Shown one piece after another: positions 55,271 through 64,000 of a stretch of DNA of 64,000 nucleotides. Position numbers and translations under genes: made by a program. Every line of letters starts with the position of its first letter. Within the stretch, counting starts at the first letter, position 1. Below the pieces are notes generated by a model. It worked only from the letters and a program-made list of their open reading frames with translations, did not search any database and was not told where the DNA came from. The DNA comes from Olsenella_K sp051878835 (lineage in GTDB: Bacteria; Actinomycetota; Coriobacteriia; Coriobacteriales; Atopobiaceae): the NCBI GenBank assembly GCA_051878835.1, contig JBJEKW010000027.1:1-64000 (forward strand), in the 5' to 3' direction.

Positions 55271-58200
55271 ATGGCAAAGACGCGCGACTACATGGACTAT
55301 CTCGACAACGAGATAGGAATTGCACCCGCAAACAGTCAAGAGGAGTTCCAGGCGGCGGAGACCCTGGTCGAGATAATGAAGGACCACGGCCTTGAGCCGA
55401 CGATCCAGGAGTTCGACACTCACCCCCTGGGCAAACTGATGCCCGACGTTCTGGCCATCGTGCTCCTGCTGGGCGTCCTCCTGACTGGCGTGGCCGGCGG
55501 TGCCGTGAGGGCCGTGGGCCTGGTGCTGGCCCTGGCTGCCGGCGTCCTGCTGGTCATGGTCCACAGGGGAAACAACGTCTTTGAGAACTTCGGTCCCGTG
55601 GAGCGCAGCCAGAACGTGGTGGGCGTGCACCACGCCACGGGCGACAAGGTCACGAAGGGCTCTCGCCCCATCGTGATCGTCGCGCACTACGACACTCCGC
55701 GCGAGAACTACCTTTACGGAAACGCTTTCGCTCGCTACCAGTCCACGCTGTACAAGGCCTCGTTCCCCTGCGTGCTGGTGGCTGCCCTGATGGCGCTGAC
55801 CCAGGTGTTCGGGTTCCTGCCCGTTGCTGTGCGGGTGCTCCTGTGGGTCGTCGGCCTGGTGGCGTGCATACCCCTGGTGGTAGTGGCCATTGCAAACATC
55901 ATGGAGCGCTTCGCAGCGTGCACGTCCGGTTCCAACGACAACAAGGCCTCCGTGGCTGCCATGCTCTCGGTGCTGGCAAAGGTGCGCCCCGGCACCGACC
56001 GGGTGGACGCCGCCGCCGAGGGCAGGCCGTATGTGCGCAGGGCGTCCGAGGACCAGAAGCCCCGCATGGTGCAGGTAGTCGAGAAGCCCAGTGGCGTTCG
56101 CCACGGCAAGGAGGTCCTAGAGTCCCTGGGCATCCTGCCTCCCACGTGCCAGATCGTGTACGAGGAGCCCAAGGTGGTCACGGTCCCGGCCGACCAGGCA
56201 GTGGACGGTGCGCTGTATGAGCGTGTTGAGCCCGAGCCCGTCGAGGCACCCGAAGCGACCCAGGACCAGGCTTCGCAGGAGCCTGCACCTCAGGAGCAGC
56301 AGGCGGAGGACACGGATCAGCCGGAGGCGGGCGCATCCACCGAGGAAGCCCAGGCGTATGACCAGCAGGCCTACGACGAGCAGGTTTCTGCTGACCAAGT
56401 GACTGCTGACCAGAACTATGCCGACACGGCGGCGCCTGACGCCACCGCATACGACCAGTCGTACGACGCAAATGCGGGCCAGGGTGACCAGCAGGCGTAC
56501 TACGACGATCAGCAGTACTCCGATGGACAGGACTATGCCGACTACGGCCAGCCGCAGGATGCGACCGCCCAGGCCGAGCCCGCGGCAGACGGCCAGAAGC
56601 AGGCAAGCCCTGCCGTCGACCAGAACGAGTCCGGCTACCAGCCAGCGGCTGACGACTACTACGAGGACCAGACATACGACGACCAGGCTTACGAGGGCCA
56701 GGCGACGCGGGAGGCAGCCGCGCGGCCGTCCGACCTCGAGGCCACGCAGGACCTGAACGAGAACCCAGCCGTGCGCCTGAACGCAGACGCCTCTGCTAAG
56801 GGCGCCGCCTCTTCTGCGGCTCAGAAGGCAAAGCGGAAGGGCATGGGCTTCTTCCAAAAGCTGAAGCAGAAGTTCTCCCGTGCCGGCAAGCCCGTCATCG
56901 CGCGCGGCGAGAACAAGGACCTGCAGGGCGCGGACTACTCCAGCTTTGAGACCAGCTACAAGGGCGACGAGGACGTCGAGGCATGGCGTGCCGACGATGG
57001 CAGCGAGCTGAGGACCGTGCGCCCGGGCGACCTTCGTCCGCGCCGCGTCCACGACGACAGCGATGCGGTGCAGCAGGGCTCTGCTGCCGATGACTACTAT
57101 CAGGACGCCGTTTACGATGGCGCCCAGGACGAGTACTACGAGGACGAGTACCCCGCCACCGACGAGTACGCCGACGAGAGCGGCCAGGAGTACGACGACT
57201 ACGACGAGGGCTACGGCGATGACGGCACCGCGGCCGATGAGCCCGCGCAGCAGGCTGAGGATTCCGACGCGGACAACACCGCGCAGGAGCACGCCCCCGC
57301 ATACGACGAGGACCTTGCGCGCGACCAGACCGAGATAGCCGCTTCCGACCAGGACGAGTCGGAGGAAGACCTGGAGTACGCTCCGCAGACAGATGAGCAG
57401 GACGCCTCCACTCAGGTGCAGCCGGCTGCGGATGCTTCACAGACTGCCGCAGCAACGGAGGGCAGTTCCTCCGGGCAGCGGGATACGGCTACTGACAACG
57501 TGGCGTCAGAGGATAACGCGCAGGACCAGGATGCCCAGATGTCCGAGGAGGATCAGCCCTGGGATGTGACACCGTCCGAGGCGCCGAAGGACGGCTTCGC
57601 ATCTGAGGACGGGTCCGCCGCCGATATGCAGAAGGCGCCTGCGTCACCTGACGACTCGAAAGATGACGCGGAGGCGCAGACCTCCTCGCAGGACAAGAGC
57701 CAGGGGGTCCCTGAGCCCGTGCGTCTGGATACGCTGGAGTCGCCGCGTCGACAGGCGGCGCGGCGCCGCAACGCCGCCACTGCGTCGAGCAATCGCGACT
57801 CCTCGAAGGACGTGCCCGTGGAGCCGGCAACGTCTGGAGCGCAGGCTGCCCAGCCGGCGCCGCACCTGGTGGACACCGATGCCACGACGACGGAGCAGGC
57901 GGATGATGGCCACTCCGCCCCGCAGGCGGCGAGCGACCTCAGCTGGGACCAGCCCAGCGTGGAGGACGAGGAGTACGCCCAGGAGACGACGGACGACACG
58001 ACCTCCGACGATGCGTCCGCAGACGTCGACTACCAGGGCGAGGAGGAGTACTACGACTCCGACGAGGCCTATGACTCGTCTGCGAACGACCAGGGCTACT
58101 CGGACGACGCCTATGACGACTACGACCGCATGAGCGGCCAGTCCCAGGACGACTGGCGCGAGGATGACTCCTATGGCGACTACGACGAGCACCAGGTCTC

Positions 58201-59674
58201 TCCGAAGGACAGCGGCGCGAAGGGCCACGGCTTCCTCGACCGACTGAAGGGCTGGTTCGGAGGCCACAAGTCCAGCAATGGCGACCAGGCCGACCGCGCT
58301 GCCGTCAGCTCCTACGACGAGTACTACGACGAGGCGTCTGACCAGCAGCCGGATCAATACGATGCGGACGAGCAGCCCTACAGCGGCGAGGCTGCGACTG
58401 ATGACGGTGCGCAGGAGAAGGACGCCTACGCGGACGCGCGCTCGTACGACGATGGCCCCGCAGACGCCGCTGCGCGCGCAAAGAAGCACCCCCAGCGGGG
58501 CAAGGTCGGCGAGTTCGAGGAAGTGAGGGGTGAGGACTACCTCCCCAGCGATGGGGACGCCCTGGACGACCTCGACGCGGACTACGACTTCGGGCAGCCG
58601 GATGACACCCAGGCGGCCAACGACGACTACGACCTGGACCAGCGCAGCAACTACCTCCAGTTCGACGACGACGAGGAGGAGAGCCCCGACATTCTGCCGA
58701 AGGACACCTCCGGGCTGGACACCATCTCGGAGGGCTACGAGCCTGCAGTTTCCACGGCCCATGGCTATCCGCACCGAAAGGCCCCCAAGCCCATCGACGA
58801 TCCCTCGTGGGGGAAGTCCTCGTATGAGCCTCCCATCAACACGTCAGGCATCGCACGCCGTGCAGCCCTTTGCGACCTGCCTGATCCCTCCGGCAAGGAG
58901 GAGGACCCCCTGGCCGAGGGTGCCGAGTATGACGACTACGACGAGGCTGAGCCCTACGACTACGAAAATGACGACACCGCCGGAGAGGACACCGAGGGCA
59001 TGGACGTCAGCGACGACCAGCATGGCAACCGCAGGACGAACTGGAAGGGTGGCGCAGCCGTTCGCTCCGACTTGCGTGACCCCGCGCAGCAGCCGGCTGA
59101 TGAGACCACGGAGGAGGCTGCCGTCAGCGAGCCTGCTGACCAGGTGACAGACGATACGCAGGACGCGGATCAGGTCGTACCGGACGACGAGGACGCGCAG
59201 GACGCCATCCTCCAGATGGGCGACGACTATCTCGTGTCTCACGACGTGTGGTTCGTGGCGGTCGGCGCATCCAGCGTGGGCCATGCCGGCATAAAGTCGT
59301 TCCTCGCGAACTTCCGCCGTGACATCAGGGGAGCGTTCCTGGTGAACCTGGACAGCATCGGCGCCGGCGCCCCTGTGGTCCTGACGCGCGAGGGTCGCGA
59401 CGACGGTCGCCGCGCCGACCGCAGGAGCCTCAGGCTCTTCACGAAGACCGCCCAGGACCTGCATCTGGACCTGCAGACCATCGACTACGGCTGGACGGAT
59501 ACCGACGCCACGCCCGCCATGCGCTCCCGTGTGAGGTCGTTCACGGTGATGGGCATGGACGAGAACGGCCTGCCTGCCCTCTCGCACACCATGAACGACG
59601 CGCCCGTGAACGTGGATCCCGGGCAGGTGTCCTCCATCGTGCGCACCATCTGCGAGTTCATTCGCAGGTCGTAG
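55271..59674 (+). CDS. M28-peptidase-like membrane protein split by a giant acidic insertion
   Basis: The 1,467-residue protein opens with an M28 (aminopeptidase) N-terminal half: a polar start, two membrane segments (about 58-98), IVIVAHYDTPR (His139, Asp141), two further membrane segments (about 160-207) and GSNDNKASVAAML (Asp223). It then runs through about 1,090 mostly acidic residues (Asp, Glu, Gln, Tyr, Ala; residues 230-1316), and closes with the M28 C-terminal half: VGASSVGHAG (1331-1340), VNLDSIG (Asp1361) and LSHTMND (His1439). In active M28 enzymes the ASSVG position is AEEVG, with catalytic and metal-binding Glu. Here Ser1334/Ser1335 replace both. I infer a catalytically dead pseudo-peptidase. 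It has its own terminator and lies divergent from the WYL pair. Confidence 0.85.
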   Translation: MAKTRDYMDYLDNEIGIAPANSQEEFQAAETLVEIMKDHGLEPTIQEFDTHPLGKLMPDVLAIVLLLGVLLTGVAGGAVRAVGLVLALAAGVLLVMVHRGNNVFENFGPVERSQNVVGVHHATGDKVTKGSRPIVIVAHYDTPRENYLYGNAFARYQSTLYKASFPCVLVAALMALTQVFGFLPVAVRVLLWVVGLVACIPLVVVAIANIMERFAACTSGSNDNKASVAAMLSVLAKVRPGTDRVDAAAEGRPYVRRASEDQKPRMVQVVEKPSGVRHGKEVLESLGILPPTCQIVYEEPKVVTVPADQAVDGALYERVEPEPVEAPEATQDQASQEPAPQEQQAEDTDQPEAGASTEEAQAYDQQAYDEQVSADQVTADQNYADTAAPDATAYDQSYDANAGQGDQQAYYDDQQYSDGQDYADYGQPQDATAQAEPAADGQKQASPAVDQNESGYQPAADDYYEDQTYDDQAYEGQATREAAARPSDLEATQDLNENPAVRLNADASAKGAASSAAQKAKRKGMGFFQKLKQKFSRAGKPVIARGENKDLQGADYSSFETSYKGDEDVEAWRADDGSELRTVRPGDLRPRRVHDDSDAVQQGSAADDYYQDAVYDGAQDEYYEDEYPATDEYADESGQEYDDYDEGYGDDGTAADEPAQQAEDSDADNTAQEHAPAYDEDLARDQTEIAASDQDESEEDLEYAPQTDEQDASTQVQPAADASQTAAATEGSSSGQRDTATDNVASEDNAQDQDAQMSEEDQPWDVTPSEAPKDGFASEDGSAADMQKAPASPDDSKDDAEAQTSSQDKSQGVPEPVRLDTLESPRRQAARRRNAATASSNRDSSKDVPVEPATSGAQAAQPAPHLVDTDATTTEQADDGHSAPQAASDLSWDQPSVEDEEYAQETTDDTTSDDASADVDYQGEEEYYDSDEAYDSSANDQGYSDDAYDDYDRMSGQSQDDWREDDSYGDYDEHQVSPKDSGAKGHGFLDRLKGWFGGHKSSNGDQADRAAVSSYDEYYDEASDQQPDQYDADEQPYSGEAATDDGAQEKDAYADARSYDDGPADAAARAKKHPQRGKVGEFEEVRGEDYLPSDGDALDDLDADYDFGQPDDTQAANDDYDLDQRSNYLQFDDDEEESPDILPKDTSGLDTISEGYEPAVSTAHGYPHRKAPKPIDDPSWGKSSYEPPINTSGIARRAALCDLPDPSGKEEDPLAEGAEYDDYDEAEPYDYENDDTAGEDTEGMDVSDDQHGNRRTNWKGGAAVRSDLRDPAQQPADETTEEAAVSEPADQVTDDTQDADQVVPDDEDAQDAILQMGDDYLVSHDVWFVAVGASSVGHAGIKSFLANFRRDIRGAFLVNLDSIGAGAPVVLTREGRDDGRRADRRSLRLFTKTAQDLHLDLQTIDYGWTDTDATPAMRSRVRSFTVMGMDENGLPALSHTMNDAPVNVDPGQVSSIVRTICEFIRRS

Positions 59675-59746
59675 CGGAAGAGGCCCGGGCGGGCTGCCAG
59701 GGGTGGTTAGCCCGAGACCGTGGGAAAGAAGAGCTTTGCAGAATAA

Positions 59747-59783
59747 GGCGGAGGGGCGACCGGGTGGTCGTCCCTCCGCTCTT
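59747..59783 (+). terminator. Terminator after the M28-like gene
   Basis: GCGGAGGGGCGACC and GGTCGTCCCTCCGC arms with one G-U pair and a 4-nt loop, followed by TCTTTAG. The rest of the 200-nt gap before the next gene is featureless. Confidence 0.8.
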
Positions 59784-59874
59784 TAGTCCGTCGTTGCGGA
59801 CGCTTAGGCGATAGAGTGGCTCTGGGGCTGGCCGGGAAAAGACGTGCTGCCAATAGTGCCGCGCCGGCCTGCTT

Positions 59875-60123
59875 CTACGCCACGTGGTCGGAAAGATAGG
59901 TCACGATCTCGGACCCGCCCAGCACGGGCACCTGCCCGTTTACCAGCAGACAGGGTACCTGCAGCCTGCCCAGCAGGCCTTGGAGCCTTGATCGGGCCTC
60001 TCGGCTGCACGTGACGTCCGTCGTGGCGATGCCGACTCCGCGGTCGACCACGTACGAGCGGACCTTCTGGCACTCTTCGCTGCCGGGCATGACAAAGAGC
60101 TCCAAAACGGGTGCATGCTCCAT
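59875..60123 (-). CDS. Glutaredoxin-like protein without a CxxC pair
   Basis: The 82-residue protein has a thioredoxin/glutaredoxin pattern: a beta strand and active-site region (LELFVMPGSEECQKVRSYV), a middle helix, the cis-Pro segment VPCLLVNGQ and a final GGSEIVTYL. The usual CxxC or CPYC is replaced by SEEC (single Cys). Monothiol glutaredoxins or GST N-domains are the nearest types. ATG 60123 is preferred to 60132 because GAAGGAG lies 9 nt upstream. It precedes no obvious partner. Confidence 0.7.
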   Translation of the reverse strand: MEHAPVLELFVMPGSEECQKVRSYVVDRGVGIATTDVTCSREARSRLQGLLGRLQVPCLLVNGQVPVLGGSEIVTYLSDHVA

Positions 60124-60174
60124 TGCGGACATCTCCTTCGGGTCTGGTGTATCCGGATCTGGTATCCCCCTACC

Positions 60175-63100
60175 TTAGCGCCTGGGGTGGATCCTGGGAC
60201 GCACGAGCACGAAGGCCGAGGCAAAACAGGCCAGTGTCCCCAGCATGCAGGCGCCAATCAGCGCGTCCATCCCCCTGTCGCCCGTGGAGGGCAGCTTTGC
60301 GGAAGGGCTGCTGCTGGTGAGCTTGCCGGCGGGGTGTTCGGGCGTCGTCGGGACGGGAGAGTTGGGCGTCGTGCCACCCACGTGGACCGTTTGGTCCCGA
60401 TCCTGCAAGTCCCTGTGACTGGCCACCGTGGCGCCGTTTGTCTGCAGGTCCTCGAAGGCCACCACGTCGGTACCCGCCAGGTCGGAAGCGTCCAGCTGGA
60501 AGGCCACCTCCACCTGCCCGCTCTCCTCTGAGGGGATGAACGTCGCCTCGGCGGTGACAGGGGTGCCGTCGGAACGGGTGACGGGACTGCCGTCGTTTCT
60601 GTGCATGAGCGAGCCCAGCACGTGGTACTCAATGCCCGGCTGCAATCCGGAGTACGCAACCGTGTCGACCAGGTGGATGTCATTGCTGGCATCTATGTCG
60701 TGGTCGCCGTCGGCGGAGTCGACCAGCGTGGTGCGCACGGAGGGGACATACACGGCCTGCTCGGCGTCGTCTATGTCCTCGTGCGTCGCCACGACAGTGC
60801 CGTCCAGGCTCAGCTTCTCGAACACCACGAGCTTCTTGCCCACCCATTCGGAGGGTTCCAGGGCAATCTGCACGTCCTGGGTGCCGTTGGGCTCGGTCGG
60901 GGTGAAGCTGACGGAGGAGGTCACCTCGGCGCCGTTGTGGAGGATGGCCTGGCCCGTGGTGGCGTCCATCAGCCTGGCGTTGAGCGCGTACTCCTTTCCG
61001 GGAATCAGGTTCTGGTGGGTCACGGTGTCCACGATGGTGGAGCTGCCCTCTGCCGAAAGCACGTGGTCACCGTCGGACTGGTCGCGCGCGCTGGTGCCGA
61101 TGCTGCAGAAGCGCACGGTCTGCTGCTCGTCGTGTGCGTCCTCGTGGCGCGCCACCTCGACGTCGCCCAGCGTCAGACGCTCGAACGCCACCGCGGTCAT
61201 GCCCCTGAGCCGCGAGGCGTCGGAGATGTCGAAGGACACCGTTGCACAGCCGTCCGGGTTGTCGGGCTTTAGCTGCGCCGATGCCGTGAGCTTGTGCCCG
61301 TCGACGCTGATGGTCTGCCCCGTGCTGGCATCCACGAGCGTGCCGCTGAGGGTGTAGGACCTTCCAGGTATCAGGTTGGCATAGCTGACCTGGTCAACGA
61401 TCTTTGTTGCGCCCTGGGGCGCCGCGGTGTGGGACCCTGCGCACGTGGCGTTGGTTTCCAGGCTCGGCACGTTTATGGCCTGGTCGTCGTCGGCTATGTC
61501 GGTATGGCTGGACACTTCGTGCCCCGCCTGCTGGAGGGACTCAAAGAAGACCAGGGTCTGCCCCGCGAACGCGGATGTGTCCGCGGTCACGCTGACGTCC
61601 ACGGTTCCATTCGAGTCCGTGGGCGTGAACTCCTTCGTCGCGGTGATGATGCTGCCGTCGGACGCCTTTGCCGGGCCCAGGTCGCGGCCGTCGGCGCCGC
61701 GCAGGTGCAGCGTCGCCACGAGGCTGTAGACGGAGCCGGGCTGCAGGCCCGAGTAGGCCACCGTGTCTACCAGGATGTCATTGCCCGTTCCGGTGGCCAC
61801 ATGGTCCTTCGTGGCCGAGTCCGTGGCGGTGGTGCCGATGCACGCGAACCATACGGTCTGGTCGGCGTCGTTCAGGTCGGCGTGCGCGGCCACCTCTTTG
61901 CCGTCCCGCATCAGATTCTCGAATGCCACCACGGTGTGGCCTGCCAGGCTCGTGGCATCCAGGTCAAAGGTCACCTGCACGCTACCCGTGCTGGCCTTGG
62001 GCACCACCTCGATGGTCTGCTCGATGGTGCTGCCGTCCACCTGCAGGGGCTCGCCCGTCTGCTTGTCCATCAGCGTGGCGTGCAGCTGGTACTTCTTGCC
62101 GGGAGTCAGGCCCTGGTAGCGCACCTCGTCCGTCAGCCTGGTCGACTTCTTTGGCGCGGTGGAGCGCGCGTCGGAGCCCGAGCCGGTCAGGGTCGTCTGC
62201 AGGGTGATGGGCGTGTTCGTGATCGACCTTTGCACCAGCGCGTGCTCGGAGCCTATGGTGACCTCGAAGGGCTGCGCTGGGACGTAGTGCTGGTTCGAGG
62301 TCGAGGGGAGCTCGCTGACCTCGTAGGTGCCGTAGGGCAGGGCGCCGCGCTCGTTCGTCACGCGTGCCTGCACCCCGTTGGACCAGGCAAACCACACGCC
62401 GTTGGAGGCAGAGAGCTTCGTCTGGTCCACCGACTCCACCCCTCCGTCGTCCAAGAAGGACACGGCCAGGTCGTTGCGGTTGGTGCCCGTGGAGTGGGGC
62501 ACGGCGCTGGTGCTGGCCACGCCCGAGCGGTCGGAGACGATGACGTGGCGCTCTCCGGTCTGCTTGTTTGTGACGAGGAAGGCGATGCCGGGCAGGGGCA
62601 GCCCGGTGGAGGCGTCGGTCTTGTGGATGCAGAGGTCACCCCTGATGACGGTGTCTCCCACCTCGACGGGCTGGAAGCCCGTGGCCTCGAAGTGACCGTC
62701 CGACTGCTGCTGCCCTCGGATCTGCTGCAGGTACACCTGCCTGTCGCTGAGGTTGTAGCCCACGGGTGCCGCCGTCTCCTGGATGGTCACGGTGCCCAGC
62801 GGCAGGATGGGGTTATGGTCGGCGTCCAGGTACAGCGGGTCGCCAGAGGCCAGGTAGGTGTCGGGGTCCTTGTACGCACCGACAAGGCTGCAGCGTCCCT
62901 GCGCGTCCGTCCTCAACACCCACGAGCGAGTGGGGGAGTCGGGCAGGTCGGCGACGTCGTCGTAGTACCCGTCGTAGTAGCGCAGCGTGAACTGGGCGCC
63001 GGCAAGGCCTTGGCCGCCCGCCTGGTCGGCGTCGGTGGCACTGGCGTCAGCCTGTGCTGAGGAGGACCGCGCGCGCAGCAGCCTGCCTCTGTCGGCGTCG

Positions 63101-64000
63101 TACTTCGACACCACCAGGTCCACGGGCTGGCCCAGGGGTTGGTCGGTCACCTCCAGCACGCCGGACGAGCCCGACCCCACATGCACCTCGCGAACGGTCC
63201 CGTCCAGCTGGTAGCCTGCGGGTGCGTTGACCTCGCGCACGTAGTAGGTGCCCAGGGGCAGATGGTCCAGCTGTCCCTCGCCCTTCTGGTTCGTGACGAT
63301 GCGACCGACGAAGCTGCTGGTGCTGCGCAGCTTCCAGCGCTGGGCCACGGTGGAGCCGTCCGTCCCCGCCGCCACGTTGGTGCCCGAGTGGATGTCGCTC
63401 CCGACGACGCCCAGGTACCTGCCCGAGGCGTCCCTCAGTGATATGGTCCCGTCATCGTTTTGGACCACGGACCACGATCCCCCGTCGCCGGTGACGGCGT
63501 TCCCGTCGCCGGTCTGACTGGTGAGGGTCGTGCCCTCGGCCTTGTTCTTCAGGCCGTAGGAGCCGTCGGGGTTCTTCTGGAAGAGCCACTGCTGGTTGTC
63601 CGCACCGCTGCAACGCCACAGCCCCACGTTGTCACTGCCCGTGTCGGCATCCAGCACGTAGTTGTCGTTTGCGCCGGAATGGACCAGGTACCAGTAGCCG
63701 TCCAGGGGGTCGGTGTCCTCCTTCGCCAGCGCCACGTCGGTCTGGTTCTGGGCGTCCTGCTGCGTGCTCCAAACGCCGAACACGGCTCCGGCCAGCGAGT
63801 ACGCCCCGTTGTCCTGGGTCAGCTTCGCGAGGCCGCTGGACTTGCGGACCCAGATGGTGCCCTCCAGGGGCACCTCATGGCTGGCCTCGCCGCAGGGGCG
63901 CAGCGTGGACGTCTGCCCCTCGTGAACCTCCACCTGGTAGACGTTGTCATCCAGCTGGTACCCCTTCGGGGCGCGGCGCTCGCGCACGTAGTAGGTGCCC
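60175..64000 (-). CDS. Large LPSTG surface protein with SpaA, ricin-type and VaFE repeats (N-terminus outside window)
   Basis: The frame is open to the right window edge (1,274 visible residues). From the edge inward: a SpaA/CnaB end (GTYYVRERRAPKGYQLD), a second SpaA domain that contains a ricin-type lectin segment (nt 63705-63330; DGYWYLVHSGANDNYVLDAD, QQWLFQKNPDGSYGLKN, QRWKL), further SpaA-type domains, then five tandem VaFE/TIE-like repeats with YSGLQPG/LIPGK and VVAFE motifs (about nt 62140, 61785, 61410, 61035 and 60690, each about 120 residues). It ends in LPSTG (60294-60280), a membrane segment and RPRIHPRR. It is a classic sortase substrate, probably an adhesin or pilus-like fibre with ester/isopeptide cross-links. 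The SpaA, VaFE and lectin calls are by pattern. Confidence 0.9.
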   Translation of the reverse strand, partial: GTYYVRERRAPKGYQLDDNVYQVEVHEGQTSTLRPCGEASHEVPLEGTIWVRKSSGLAKLTQDNGAYSLAGAVFGVWSTQQDAQNQTDVALAKEDTDPLDGYWYLVHSGANDNYVLDADTGSDNVGLWRCSGADNQQWLFQKNPDGSYGLKNKAEGTTLTSQTGDGNAVTGDGGSWSVVQNDDGTISLRDASGRYLGVVGSDIHSGTNVAAGTDGSTVAQRWKLRSTSSFVGRIVTNQKGEGQLDHLPLGTYYVREVNAPAGYQLDGTVREVHVGSGSSGVLEVTDQPLGQPVDLVVSKYDADRGRLLRARSSSAQADASATDADQAGGQGLAGAQFTLRYYDGYYDDVADLPDSPTRSWVLRTDAQGRCSLVGAYKDPDTYLASGDPLYLDADHNPILPLGTVTIQETAAPVGYNLSDRQVYLQQIRGQQQSDGHFEATGFQPVEVGDTVIRGDLCIHKTDASTGLPLPGIAFLVTNKQTGERHVIVSDRSGVASTSAVPHSTGTNRNDLAVSFLDDGGVESVDQTKLSASNGVWFAWSNGVQARVTNERGALPYGTYEVSELPSTSNQHYVPAQPFEVTIGSEHALVQRSITNTPITLQTTLTGSGSDARSTAPKKSTRLTDEVRYQGLTPGKKYQLHATLMDKQTGEPLQVDGSTIEQTIEVVPKASTGSVQVTFDLDATSLAGHTVVAFENLMRDGKEVAAHADLNDADQTVWFACIGTTATDSATKDHVATGTGNDILVDTVAYSGLQPGSVYSLVATLHLRGADGRDLGPAKASDGSIITATKEFTPTDSNGTVDVSVTADTSAFAGQTLVFFESLQQAGHEVSSHTDIADDDQAINVPSLETNATCAGSHTAAPQGATKIVDQVSYANLIPGRSYTLSGTLVDASTGQTISVDGHKLTASAQLKPDNPDGCATVSFDISDASRLRGMTAVAFERLTLGDVEVARHEDAHDEQQTVRFCSIGTSARDQSDGDHVLSAEGSSTIVDTVTHQNLIPGKEYALNARLMDATTGQAILHNGAEVTSSVSFTPTEPNGTQDVQIALEPSEWVGKKLVVFEKLSLDGTVVATHEDIDDAEQAVYVPSVRTTLVDSADGDHDIDASNDIHLVDTVAYSGLQPGIEYHVLGSLMHRNDGSPVTRSDGTPVTAEATFIPSEESGQVEVAFQLDASDLAGTDVVAFEDLQTNGATVASHRDLQDRDQTVHVGGTTPNSPVPTTPEHPAGKLTSSSPSAKLPSTGDRGMDALIGACMLGTLACFASAFVLVRPRIHPRR

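Overview
The window is one stretch of a GC-rich actinobacterial chromosome that includes the replication origin. Protein flavour and gene content (dnaA-dnaN-recF-dciA-gyrB-gyrA on one side, rpmH-rnpA-yidD-yidC-jag-rsmG-parA-parB on the other, LPxTG surface proteins, a class B sortase) suggest class Coriobacteriia, probably an Olsenella/Atopobium-like member of the Atopobiaceae. This placement comes from recognising the proteins by eye; no alignment was run. Gene direction flips once, between about 39.15 and 39.82 kb. Nearly everything to the left is on the minus strand and most genes to the right are on the plus strand, which is the pattern expected around a bidirectional origin.

Layout, left to right. 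1-4201: most of a large secreted surface protein (minus strand, cut by the window edge). 4.6-14.7 kb: a purine locus with purN, purM, purF, a class B sortase, a YqeY/GatB-domain protein and purE in one compact minus-strand run, then an unknown membrane protein, a Nudix hydrolase, purD and purA. 14.8-19.3 kb: dnaB, then rplI, a DUF2232 membrane protein, rpsR, ssb and rpsF. 19.7-26.2 kb: a DUF4013-type membrane protein, two tRNA-Ser genes, typA, an unknown small protein, a tail-anchored ribbon-helix-helix protein, about 1 kb of non-coding DNA, tRNA-Ala and tRNA-Ile. 26.6-27.1 kb: a bifunctional-nuclease (DUF151) protein, followed by two long hairpins. 27.5-39.2 kb: gyrA, gyrB, a DciA/DUF721 protein, recF, dnaN, dnaA and a GHKL-ATPase/winged-helix protein. 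39.15-39.82 kb: putative oriC. 39.8-46 kb: rpmH, rnpA, yidD, yidC, jag, rsmG, parS, parA, parB and a small membrane protein. 46-47.4 kb: non-coding DNA with a second parS. 47.4-55 kb: rlmN, ddl, an exonuclease-helicase fusion and two overlapping WYL-domain regulators. 55.3-59.7 kb: a 1,467-residue M28-peptidase-like membrane protein with a giant acidic insertion. 59.9-64 kb: a glutaredoxin-like protein and a second large LPSTG surface protein, cut by the window edge.

The genes mostly serve replication initiation and segregation (DnaA, DnaN, RecF, DciA-like, DnaB, gyrase, ParA/ParB/parS), ribosome and membrane biogenesis, de novo purine synthesis, and cell-surface display.

The strongest unexplained signals are: (1) dense clusters of an odd-length palindrome GTAWTAC at 25.0-25.3, 46.9-47.4 and 52.6-54.9 kb, including copies written into the coding sequence of the WYL genes with codons that are rare in this genome; (2) an M28-like protein whose catalytic Glu pair is replaced by Ser-Ser and whose two halves are separated by about 1,090 mostly acidic residues; (3) a ricin-type lectin fold embedded inside a SpaA/CnaB domain; (4) an 11-mer GCCCTTCTTGC whose five exact copies all lie between genes; (5) an origin region with repeated TTTCACG-like motifs in place of classical DnaA boxes, next to a DnaA with an altered recognition helix.
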